Positions 23,300 to 33,129 of a stretch of 64,000 bases of DNA are shown here, in pieces. The DNA is from Lunularia cruciata. Its lineage: Eukaryota; Streptophyta; Marchantiopsida; Lunulariales; Lunulariaceae. Where the stretch lies: positions 76,778,931 to 76,842,930 of the forward strand of contig OX419755.1 of assembly GCA_948567375.1 (NCBI GenBank). The letters are read 5' to 3'. Made by a program: the position numbers and the translations under genes. The notes under the pieces are model-generated. The model was given only the letters and a program-made list of their open reading frames with translations, had not been told where the DNA came from and made no database searches. Within the stretch, counting starts at the first letter, position 1; every line of letters starts with the position of its first letter.

Positions 23300-25240
23300 A
23301 ATCCATTCTTGTGAACCATGTGAACCCCACAGATACCACACGTCAAAAGGCCAAGGCTTCTAGATAGCAAACGACGCGGAACTCCAATTTCATCACCAAT
23401 CTGAGAGGGCTGAACGCAATGCCAGAGAACTGAGAGCTGTGTCAGCGCCACTAATTTAGCACCACTCCACCGAATGAAAAAGATTGGACAAAGATCAGGT
23501 GGTGATTGCATATGACGACACGTGAATGAATCGTTGAGACTGCAGTGCGGAGAGAACGAAAAGCTGCAGAAAGAGGTCGAGAGAGAGGGAGCAATGGAGC
23601 TCTGCATGATCTTGGTCTGGAACTTGAATCTCGCAACTCAACTCAAGTCAGCGGTTCAGTTCATTCCCCATGTACACTGTACTCCGGTATTCAACACCAG
23701 TATTAGAAGAGAACTCCGGTGTTCAAAGACAACTATGGTTTTCCGAATTGAAAGTCCAGATGGCCCTGTTACAGTATTCCGTTCACAAGTCATGCCATCT
23801 ACTTGCAGTAAAGTACAGGAAGGGTTCAATGGCTAATAATCGTCAATAATCACCAATAATCAAATCTATGGCCATAAAAGAACTCATTTATACACCTATT
23901 ATTTATACATCTATTAAAAGGAACTCCGCCTCTAAATGTCTGTAAATGTCTTTTTAACTTTTTTTACGGGTACTCAACTACCTTATGGTAATTTCCGCTT
24001 TCTAGAGAAGTTTACATGAATTTGAATTGAAAACAGACCACGTGGACAAAATGGTACCACGTGTCATGATAAAACGACCTCAATCCTAAAGTCCCTTTTG
24101 CGCAAACGTCAAACAGATACACGCAACCAATTTCAAAATTAACCATTTTCACTTAACATTTTATTAATTCCATGGTTCCCCTCTTTTATCCCCTCTTTTG
24201 TTGAAATATTTTCAAACTGAATTTAATAGGAATATAGAATCTGATTTCATTGTCCATCCCGACAATGAAAATAAAAGTTTCATAAATTTTGGTGATTTGC
24301 TCCCACCAAAAGTTAGGAAAGAGTTCATTTGGGATTCATTTAAGTTTGCTAGTTGATTTGGTGTAGGGACAGGAGTTGGCTGGAGATTGTTGTGTGCAAG
24401 GATTGCCGTACGGAGTTTATGGAGATTACTACCAAGGTCATATTCCGCTTTGGGGTTTATACAATCAATTAATCTGCTTAGATTGTTTCCACATAGTCGG
24501 ATTAGATTAGCTCACTATACAATGAATAGTTATTGCATACAAAGCTATTGTTTGGTACGTACTCAAAGAATCTAATCTTTATTGAAAAAAACTTGAGAAA
24601 TTTACATTACTCAAGAAACTATCATGACATTTGCATTGTTGAAGTTAGTTTGTTTGGACTTTGGAATGATAGTGTTGGTAATCAAAGTTATATTAGTAGT
24701 TGCTGAGAGATTACTTAGTGGTGGCCAGATGTTTTGTCAAGGCTATTGATCACACCATTGGACCCATTGTCACTTGCACCATTCATATTATCATATGGGC
24801 CGTCGGTGTCACTATTAGGCCTAGAGATCCAAGTCAAACAGAGGAGTATACTTTCCAAGTGCAGCTCCAAAGAACTCACTTCTTTGATATTGAGCCTTTG
24901 AGTTCGTGGCTAAGGTAGACAGAGGCATGAGTATCACTAGCTAGAGTCTATTAGCTAGAGTGAGTGTGGTTTATGGAGTCTATTAGCTAGAGTGAGTGTG
25001 GTTTGATTGTAATTAGTGTCCATTGTTTGTAGATTATTGAATTGAGGATTGAGTTATGATACGAGTTGAATGTGATCAAGTGTGAACTAAATTGATTACA
25101 TCAGAGAAGTGAAGTGAAGTGGAAATTGGGTATAGGAACTAAGGGTGTTGATGGTATTTCCAAGTTTGGTGGGATCATTGGTATCTATAATCACTATTAC
25201 TCAAGTTCTCTTTTAGTTGTGTGGATCATGTGCAAAAGCC
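23300..25240. other. Non-coding stretch
   Basis: No gene is recognised. It includes AT-rich DNA at 23.83-24.3 kb and a short tandem duplication at 24944-25004. Confidence 0.4.
24944..25004. repeat. Tandem direct duplication, 29 bp, period 32
   Basis: The 29-bp unit GAGTCTATTAGCTAGAGTGA... at 24944-24972 is repeated exactly at 24976-25004. It looks like replication slippage; no gene is nearby. Confidence 0.8.
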
Positions 25241-27412
25241 ATGACCCAAGAAGGTAACTTCCTTCAACCAAAGGTACACTTTGACTACTTGTAATAAAAC
25301 TTTCATTGACATAGTCATCTTAGGATTTCTTGTATGTGATTCATGTATTCTACCTCCACCTTGTTATAGATTAACTATCATCCAAGAACACCACTATATA
25401 TTGGTCCAATAGCCTATCCAACATCCAATGCATTTGATCCATGAAGACTATTGGAGCATTAGTGAGCCCAAAAGGAAGAATTCTCTATTCAAAATATCCA
25501 TACCTCATGCAAAAGGTAATATTTTGCACATCATCCTCATCAATAGGAATCTACCAATGGCTAATTTGAAGATCCAACTTGGAAAAGTATTATGTTCCAC
25601 TCAATTGATCTAGCAAGTCATCAATTTGAGGCAATGGATATGCAGTCTTCATGGTTTGTTCATTAAGGCCATGGTAACCAATAAAAAAATTGGAACCCTC
25701 AATCCTTCTCTAGTACAAAGAGAATTGGTGCTCCCCATGTAGATGTACTATGTTATATGAAATCTTTCTCCAACAACTTGGTTAGTGTTGTTCAAAGCTC
25801 TTCTAACTCCTTTGGTAAGAGCTTATAGATTGGTTTACTCATATTAGTACTACTTGGAAATAGCTCAATCTTGAAAGGTGTACCTTGATCAGAAGGTAAT
25901 CCATTTGGCAAATCAGCTGAAAACATATTTATAAACTCCTAAACTATCTAGTCAACCATTATTTGATAAAGTTTCTAGCTCTCATCAACTTTTCTCCTTG
26001 CACAATTGGCTTGATCCACACTACCAAAATAGGAATATCATCCTCCAAAGCTTGCTCTATAGCTACTTTACTAACAAACTTCTCATCTTGGGATTGACTA
26101 GTCTTATCTGTCTTACTCAAAGGTGCAAAACAACCTAATTGGTAATTCTTACCTTGGTGTTGTACTTGAATTTGTTGTTGAGTCCAATTAAATTGAACCT
26201 TGTGATGTTCAAGCTAAGGCATACCTAGAATAACATCATAGTGTAGAGGCACTACTACAAACCTTATATAGTCTATATACTCCTTTCTAATATTGAAAGT
26301 AATAGGATGTGAGGCATGGAATGCAAAACCCTTTCTACCATCCACAATTATCAATCTACTTCCAAATAATGGCTTGATAGGAATATCTAATTTTTTTGTT
26401 AATTGCATGGACATGCAATTCTTTGAACTCTCAAAATCAATTAAAATCCTATAATCACAATAAATTATCATACCTTGCAAATGAAACAACTTGCATAGGT
26501 TTACCTTCAATCCCATCAAAGCTAATTAGGTTCCCAATAGGTAGCTTTATATCTTTTGTTGAGATTCTTTGTTTCCTTGATCATCACACTCCACAAACTC
26601 CATTTGGGTAATTTTTTTGGGGTCATTTCTTCTTGAGTAGACATTTAGCAATAAGATGTCTAGTTTGATAATAATAACAACAAACATCAATTTATCATAT
26701 TCTCTTCTTTGGATGACATCAATCTCCATTGATGTTAACTCCTCCACTCATGTGTAATGTGTTTGCAAGTTCTGTGAAGGTTGAGGTTAAGACCAAGTTG
26801 TGACAACCCAAGAATCAAAGCACTTAGCCAATTGCATGGCTTCTTTGAAGTATTTGGGCTCTTGCATGGTCACTTCTATTTTTGTGCATGACTTCAAGTC
26901 CCTAATAAATCAATTTAGAGCTTTAATTTCTTGTATCTTTGGAATTTACATTATATTGTTTTGGAATTGAGTGATGTAGCTTCTAACAAAACCAATTTAC
27001 TTCAATTTTGCTAATCTATCTTGTGCAGCTTGTGCAACATTTACAACTTGGAATCTCCAAAAAGCTTGTGAATTCCTCCCATGTAGAGATCATAGCAACA
27101 CATTGCCATTCAACTTGCTCTACTCAAAATTTTTGCTATAGTTTTGCCACTCCATCTCATTGACTTGAAGCTAAGAGAATCTATCTCTATTCATCTTGAA
27201 GATGTGTAGTTTCAAAATAACATTTGCAATCAAACACAAAATTCTCCAATGTACATGGGAGATTCTTACCTTCAAATAGCTTGGGCTTTGGAAATTTTAT
27301 TTGATATTTCCTTCTCTAAATGATGCTCTCTCTACATGCTCTTATCTTTTATGGTCTCTATCTTCCAACAATAGAGTAAGGTACTCAACTTGTTGTTACA
27401 TGACAATGATAA
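25241..27412 (-). mobile_element. Chromovirus A, left part (gag, PR, part of RT), truncated
   Basis: This minus-strand segment aligns with element D from its RT (homology begins at 25241, equivalent to about 49439 in D) up into gag near the gag start. It carries the protease stretch LIDFESSKN followed by CMSMQLTKKLDIPIKP, a degraded zinc knuckle near 26650-26690, and RT text with many stops. The rest of RT, RNase H, integrase and the 3' LTR are missing on the left. Copy A is interrupted at 27412 by element B and resumes at 38636. It is the most diverged of the four copies, in keeping with being the oldest host of the nest. Confidence 0.8.
26214..26519 (-). pseudogene. Aspartic protease domain of chromovirus A
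   Basis: The frame reads YCDYRILIDFESSKN, where the usual active site is L-[VI]-D-[ST]-G, then SMQLTKKLDIPIKP and a C-terminal RFVVVPLHYDVILGMP that matches the ILGMPWL end of retroviral-type proteases. The active-site Ser/Thr is Phe and the Gly is Glu, so the protease is dead. Confidence 0.7.
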
Positions 27413-27766
27413 TGTAACAATATGGAGTTTAGCAATGTAGTTAGTAAGGCTAACAAAGTAGAGAATAAGCCAAATTAGCCCAAAATATTCTAGAAGCATC
27501 TAGGAAGTTTCTTGGGAAGTTCTTGACTAGCTTAACTTGCAACCGAAGTAGGTAGCTTCTAGAAGCTTCCAACTAGCTTAGCTTGCATGCCAAGTATGTG
27601 GCTTCTAGAAGGAAGCTTCTTGAGAAGCTTCTCAATGGCCTTGTATGCTACCTATGTATATCAAAGCCAAAGCTCATGCTAGGCATTTGGAGTTTTCTCA
27701 CATTCAAGTGTTTTTGAATGTGAGTTTCCATTCTCCTATTTCTCTCTTTGGTCTTGGTCTTTTACA
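27413..27766 (+). repeat. 5' LTR of chromovirus B
   Basis: 354 bp, TG...CA. It is shorter than the 3' LTR (424 bp) because it lacks a segment corresponding to the AACTTGGCTTGCACTCTAAG block. It holds several GAAGCTTC and TTCTAGAA modules. Confidence 0.88.
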
Positions 27767-27767
27767 T

Positions 27768-27779
27768 TGGTATCAGAGT
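27768..27779 (+). promoter_or_regulatory. Primer binding site of B (initiator Met tRNA)
   Basis: TGGTATCAGAGT lies one base after the LTR and matches the plant standard TGGTATCAGAGC except for the last base (C to T). Confidence 0.8.
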
Positions 27780-28041
27780 AGGAAAGGGATAGATGGAATT
27801 TATGGACCACCAAATCCACTTCCACCAAACCATTGGGATTTTCCTGTCCAAGTACTACCCAAGCATTGTTTCACACAATTCATCACCTCTCACTTTGGAC
27901 AAGATTTTATTCATATGATCACCATATCTAAGGAACCCTTGGTGCTTCCTGTCACCCTAAACTTATGGAGAATGGGTGAAATGCTACTTTTATGTGTTAA
28001 TAAATTAGATAGATTAGGGGTGGCATGATAGAGTAGCAACC

Positions 28042-28960
28042 ATGGCGGCAATGCCCAATGTTATCCTTGTTATGGAGCAACAAATCGAGCACCTTACTCA
28101 ATGTTGGATGAATAAGATCTTTGACGACAAGAGCACATAGAGAGAGTACCAATTTGAGAAGGAGAAGATCAAATCCGATTCCTTAAACCCAAGGTATTTG
28201 AAGGCAAGAATCTCCAAGGTGCAATGGAGAATACTTTTTTTTGATTGTGAACATTATTTGGAAGCTACTAGTCTGCAAGATGAGCAAAAACAAATTCTCT
28301 TGGCTTCTAGCCAATTGGATGGAGTAGCAAAGCTATGTTGGAGATTCCGAGTGGAGCGAGCTGAACGACAAATTGTTGCACCAATCCTGATGTGTGCAGA
28401 ATTCAAGAGTGCAATAATTCTAAGTTATAAATGCCACATGAGCTGCACGGGATAGGTTGGCAAAGTTGAAATAGATTGGTTCTTTAAGAAATTACATCAC
28501 ATAATTCTAGAACAACATCATGTAAATTCCAGCTATATTGGAAGGTGAAGCTCTGGATCAATGTGTGAGGGGCTTAAAGTCAAGAAGCAAATTGGAAGTA
28601 ACCATGCAAGAGCCACAACACTTGGAGGAAACCATGCGGTTGGCCAAACATTTTGATTCCTTGGTTGCAAAAACTTAGTCTCGACCTCAACCTCCACAAA
28701 ACCTACCAATACACTACACACCGGTGGAGGAGCCAGCACCAATGGAGATTGATGCCATTCAATGAAGACCACTTGGCACTATAGATAGAGAGAAATTGTG
28801 ACAAAATCATGGTTGTTTTTATTGTCGCCAATTGGGACATCACATTGTTGAATGTCCACTCAAGAATGAACAACCTTGACAAGTTGTCCAGATGGAGTTA
28901 GTGGAGCGGAATGACCAGGGAAATAAGGAATCCTAGAAGGAGATTTTGAGCCGCTTACTA
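28042..28960 (+). pseudogene. gag of chromovirus B
   Basis: Starts at ATGGCGGCAATG. It contains the capsid-like stretch FFDCEHYLEATSLQDEQKQILLAS.. and a damaged zinc knuckle near 28810-28860. Stops include TAG at the position where all copies carry a stop (after A-K-L-K, near 28467). It is heavily frameshifted. Confidence 0.7.
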
Positions 28961-28991
28961 AGAGCTTGATTAGTTCCAATGGATTGAAGGC

Positions 28992-29357
28992 TTGACTTAT
29001 GCAAGTTTGCTTCACTTGCAAGGTTCAATATCTAATTGGGGTTGTAGGATTTTGGTTGATTCTGGAAGTTCAGAGAATTACATGTCTATGCAAGTAGCAA
29101 AGGAATTGGGTATTCTTATCAAGCCAATAATTGAAAGTAGATTGATGATGGCTGATGGTAAAAAGGGTTTTGCATTCCATACCTCGCATCTTGTTACCTT
29201 CAAGATTGGGAAGGATTATTTGGAGTGTATGAGGTTTGTAGTGGCACCTCTACACTACGATGTCATTCTAGTACCACCTTGGCCTGAACATCATAAGGTT
29301 CAATTTGATTGGACCCAATGGCAAATTCAAGTACAACACCAAGGTAGGAATTTTTGA
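28992..29357 (+). pseudogene. Protease of chromovirus B, active site DSG kept
   Basis: The frame reads RILVDSGSSENYMSMQ, with an intact D-S-G-S-S active-site loop, then a flap region and [17 protein letters not shown]. Unlike copies C and D it keeps Ser in the D-S-G triplet. A stop ends the frame before the linker to RT. Confidence 0.75.
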
Positions 29358-29447
29358 TTAGGTTGTTTGGCACCTCTGAGTAAGACACCTAAAAATAGTC
29401 AGTCCTAAGATGGGAAATTTGTCAAGAAGGTAGTCATAGAGCAAACC

Positions 29448-31455
29448 TTGAAGGGGGATGAGTCCCAAGATGAGAAGTTTACCAAGAAAGTAGCCATGGA
29501 GCAAGCTTTGAAGAAAGATAAGTTCCTATATGGGAAGTTTGTAAGTGAAGCAACCATAAAAGTAAAGCAAGCTTTGGAGCAAGATAAGTTTGTTTTTGTG
29601 GTGTGGATCAAGCCAATTCCACAAGGACAATTTGAGGAGGGCCAAGAGCCTCATCAAGCAATGGTTCATCAGATAGTTCAGGAGTTTGCATACGTGTTTC
29701 CGGATGATCTGCCAAAGGGATTACCGTCCGATTGTGGTTTGCCCCTCAAGATTGAATTATTGCCAAGGAATACTCCAATGAGTAGACCAATCTATCGGCT
29801 CTCACCAAAGGAGTTGGAGGAGTTGCAAACAAAACTTATGGGGTTTTTAGAGAAGGACTTCATACAACATAGCACCTCTCCTAGGAGAGCACCGGTACTA
29901 TTGTTCCAAAAAAGGATAGAGGACTTTGTTTTTGTATTGATTACCGTGTGCTCAATAAGCAAATAGTGAAGAATGCATATCCTTTACCTTGGATTGATGA
30001 CTTGCTTGATCAATTGAGTGGAGCACGATACTTTTCCAAGTTTGATCTTTGTAGCAGCTATTAGCAAATCCCCATTGATAGGGAGGATGTGCAAAAAACT
30101 GCCTTTCACACAAGGTATGGGCATTTTGAGTGGAGAGTTCTACCTTTCGAGCTCACTAATACTCCAATAGTCTTCATGGATCAGATGCATCGAGTGTTGG
30201 ATGGACTATTGGATCAATACGTGGTGGTGTTCTTGGATGATATCTTAATCTATAGTAAAACAAAGGCAAAACACATGAATCATGTGTGAGAAGTCTTAAG
30301 ACGACTATGACAATGGAAAGCTTACTATAAGAAGTCAAAATGTGCCTTTTGGCAGAAGGAAGTTACCTTCTTGGGTCACAAGATCTCATCAAAGGGGATG
30401 AAGATGGAAGAGGAGAAAATCAAGGCCATTATTGATTGGTCTACTCTAAGGATGCTATAGAAGTATGGGCATTTAATGGATTGACTAATTTTTACCGACG
30501 GTTCATCCATTATTATGCTCATGTGGTTGCACAATTGACTAACCTCTTAGAGAAAAACTTAAGCTTCCTGTGGACCACCAAGCACAAAGAAGCATTCCAG
30601 AAGTTGAAACATATGTTGCCTTCAAGGCCCATTCTTCAACCATATGATCCTCAGCTACCTTGTGTGGTTGATTTTGATGCTTCTAACTTTGCAATTAGAG
30701 CCGTGTTGCAATAAGAATTCCCAGATGGGCTACATCCCATTGCCTTTGTGTCTTGCCAACTAAATATGGCTGAAATAAATTACTCTACTTGAGATCAAAA
30801 ACAACTTGCAATGGTATATGCCACCAAGGTATGGAGGCATTATCTCTTGGGAAACAAGTGATCATGCAAACTAATCACAAACTATTATTGCAGATCTTAC
30901 ACTTGCAACAGATGAAGAGTCAATAACATCAATGGGAGGAACAACTCGAATTGTTTGACATCAAACTTGAGTACAAACCAGGTCAGTTCCATATCATCCT
31001 TGATGCTCTATCATGACGACCTGATTTGAAGTCTCTTCCTCTCATCACGGTAGCAATTACGACGGTATCAATTGACTCCAGGGTCCAAAATGAGTTTAGA
31101 TCAGCTCTACAACAAGATCCCTTCTTCCAAATGGTACATGGTCATCTTACATCATGCAACAAGGAGTACAACACCTTCTCCTTCAAGGAAGGCTTTTTAT
31201 TCCATGAGGATTGGATCTATGTTCCAGCCAAAGGTGATCTCCAACTTGTGTGCCTTCAAGAGACCCATGATTTACCAATAGTTAGTCACATGGGTGTGGA
31301 CAAGACCTTGGGTACCCTCCAACGCCGATGGTGGTGGCCCAACATGACACAAGATGTTAAAGATTTTGTTTGATTGTGTGAGAGCTACCAACGTAACAAG
31401 GCCAACAATGAGAAGCCAAGTGGACTCCTTCAACCACTCCCCATTCCATCCGCTT
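29448..31455 (+). pseudogene. RT, RNase H and N-terminal integrase of chromovirus B
   Basis: Pieces in order: linker repeats (29450-29590); [24 protein letters not shown]; the RT core [14 protein letters not shown] (30220-30260); [10 protein letters not shown]; RNase [19 protein letters not shown]; and integrase [19 protein letters not shown] (31290-31350). Frames are broken by several stops. Element C interrupts it after 31455. Confidence 0.8.
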
Positions 31456-31545
31456 TGTAACAATATGGAGTTTAGCGATGAAGTCAGTCAGGCTCACGAA
31501 GTAGCACATAAGACAAATTAGCCTAGAATATTCCAGAAGTATCTA

Positions 31546-31743
31546 GGAAGCTTCTTGGGAAGCTTCCTGGTTAGCTTAGCTTGCACCTTAAGTAAGTAGC
31601 TTCTAGAAGGAAGCTTCTAACTAGCTTAGCTTGTACGCCAAGTAGGCGGTTTCTAGAAGGAAGCTTCTTGAGAAGCTTCCTAGTTAACTTGGCTTGCACT
31701 CTAAGAAAGCGGCTTGAGGAAGCTTCTTGAGAAGCTTCTCAAG
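31546..31743 (+). promoter_or_regulatory. Heat-shock-element-like array in the U3 of LTR C
   Basis: Blocks such as GCTTCTAGAAGGAAGCTTCT and GGAAGCTTCTTGAGAAGCTT repeat four times in about 200 bp. Each is made of nTTCn and nGAAn units; CTTCTAGAAG is a perfect two-unit element, and AGAAGCTTCTTGAGA is a three-unit run with one mismatch. The array ends about 20 bp before the TATA box. The call rests on motif form only. Confidence 0.45.
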
Positions 31744-31759
31744 GGCCTTGTATGATACC

Positions 31760-31767
31760 TATAAATA
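31760..31767 (+). promoter_or_regulatory. TATA box of LTR C
   Basis: TATAAATA within CCTATAAATACC, conserved in B, C and D and degraded in A. It lies about 105 bp before the LTR end, which would place transcription start (R) near 31795. Confidence 0.7.
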
Positions 31768-31872
31768 CCAAAGCCAAAGCTCATGCTAGGCATTCGGAGT
31801 TTTCCCTCATTCAAGTGTCCCAATGTGAGTTTCCATTCTCCTATTTCTCTCCTCGGTTTTGGTCTTTTACAT

Positions 31873-31884
31873 TGGTATCAGAGC
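31873..31884 (+). promoter_or_regulatory. Primer binding site of C (initiator Met tRNA)
   Basis: TGGTATCAGAGC, an exact match to the plant standard, one base after the LTR. Confidence 0.9.
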
Positions 31885-32142
31885 AGGAATGGGATGGATG
31901 GAATTTATGGACCACCAAATCCACTTTTGCCAAACCATTGGGACTTTCATGTCCAGATATTACCAAAGCATTGTTTCACACAATTCATCACCTCATGCTT
32001 TGGGCAAGATTTTCTACATATGATCACCGTGTCAGAGGAACCCTTGATACTTCCAGTTGTAACTTATGAAGAACGGTGGACGTGTTGTATCTATGTGTTA
32101 ATTAACTAGATAAATTGAGGGTAGTGGAATAGAGTAGTAGCG

Positions 32143-33060
32143 ATGGCGGCAATACCGAATGTTATCCTTGCAATGCAACAACAAATCGAGCATCTTACTT
32201 GATTGTTGGATGAACAAGACCAGCAACGACGAGAATAGATAGACAAAGCGCCAGTTTGAGATGGAGAAGATTGCATTTGATTTCCGAAACCCAAGGTGTT
32301 TGAAGGCAAGAATCTTCCAAGCACAGTGGAGAATTTTGTGTTTGACTGTGAACGTTACTTTGAAAACACCAATCTTCAAGACAAGCGGAAACAAATTCTC
32401 TTGGCTTCTAGCCAGTTGGATGGCGTGGCAAAACTTTGGTGGCAATTCCGAGTAGAAAGAGCTAAACGACAAATTGTTACACCGATTTTGACATAGGTAG
32501 AATTCAAGGATGCAATACTTGGTCAATTTCAGACTATAAATGCCACCCGAGCTGCACGAGATAAATTGGCGGAGTTGAGGTAGATTGGTTCAGTGAGAAG
32601 CTATATCACACAATTTTAGAATATCATCACGCAAATTCTAGATATCCAAGAAGGTGAAGTTTTGGATTGATTTGTGCAAGGATTGAAGTCATGAACCAGA
32701 TTGGAGGTGACCATGCGAGAGCCACATAACGTAGAAGAAGCCATGCAATTGGCTGAGAGTTTTGATTCCTTAGTTGCGACAACTTGGTCTCGACCTCGAT
32801 CTACACAAAACCTACCAATACCACGAGTGGAAGAACCGGTACCAATGGAGATTGATGCCATCCAACAAAGACCACTTGGCATAGTAGATAGAGAAAGATT
32901 ACGACAAAATGGAGGTTGCTTTTATTGTCACCAAGTTGGACATCGCATTGCTGAATGTCCACTTAGGAATGGGCGACCTCGACAAGTTGCCTAGATGGAG
33001 TTTGTGGAACAAAATGATTAGGGAAACAAAGAATCCCAATAGGAGATTTCGAGCCGCCTA
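32143..33060 (+). pseudogene. gag of chromovirus C with zinc knuckle
   Basis: Starts at ATGGCGGCAATACC. Capsid-like text follows (FVFDCERYFENTNLQDKRKQ). The CCHC knuckle CFYCHQVGHRIAEC lies at 32917-32958. In-frame stops include TGA 32200-32202, TAG 32494-32496 and TAG 32581-32583; the same three occur in element D. Protease and pol lie in a different frame downstream. Confidence 0.8.
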
Positions 33061-33129
33061 CTGGGAGCTTGATTAGTTCCAATGGGATTGAAGGCTCGAC
33101 CTATGCAAGTTTGCTTCATTTGCAAGGTA

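Larger units (their letters stand above)
31456..31871 (+). repeat. 5' LTR of chromovirus C
   Basis: 416 bp, TGTAACAATATGG...GGTCTTTTACA. It has dense GAAGCTTC / TTCTAGAA modules (about 31546-31743) upstream of a TATA box. Confidence 0.92.

Noticed and set aside
28533-28772. Minus-strand frames inside the chromoviruses (also 35697-36176, 47736-48221)
   Set aside because: They are antisense shadows of gag and integrase and recur only because the elements are repeated.
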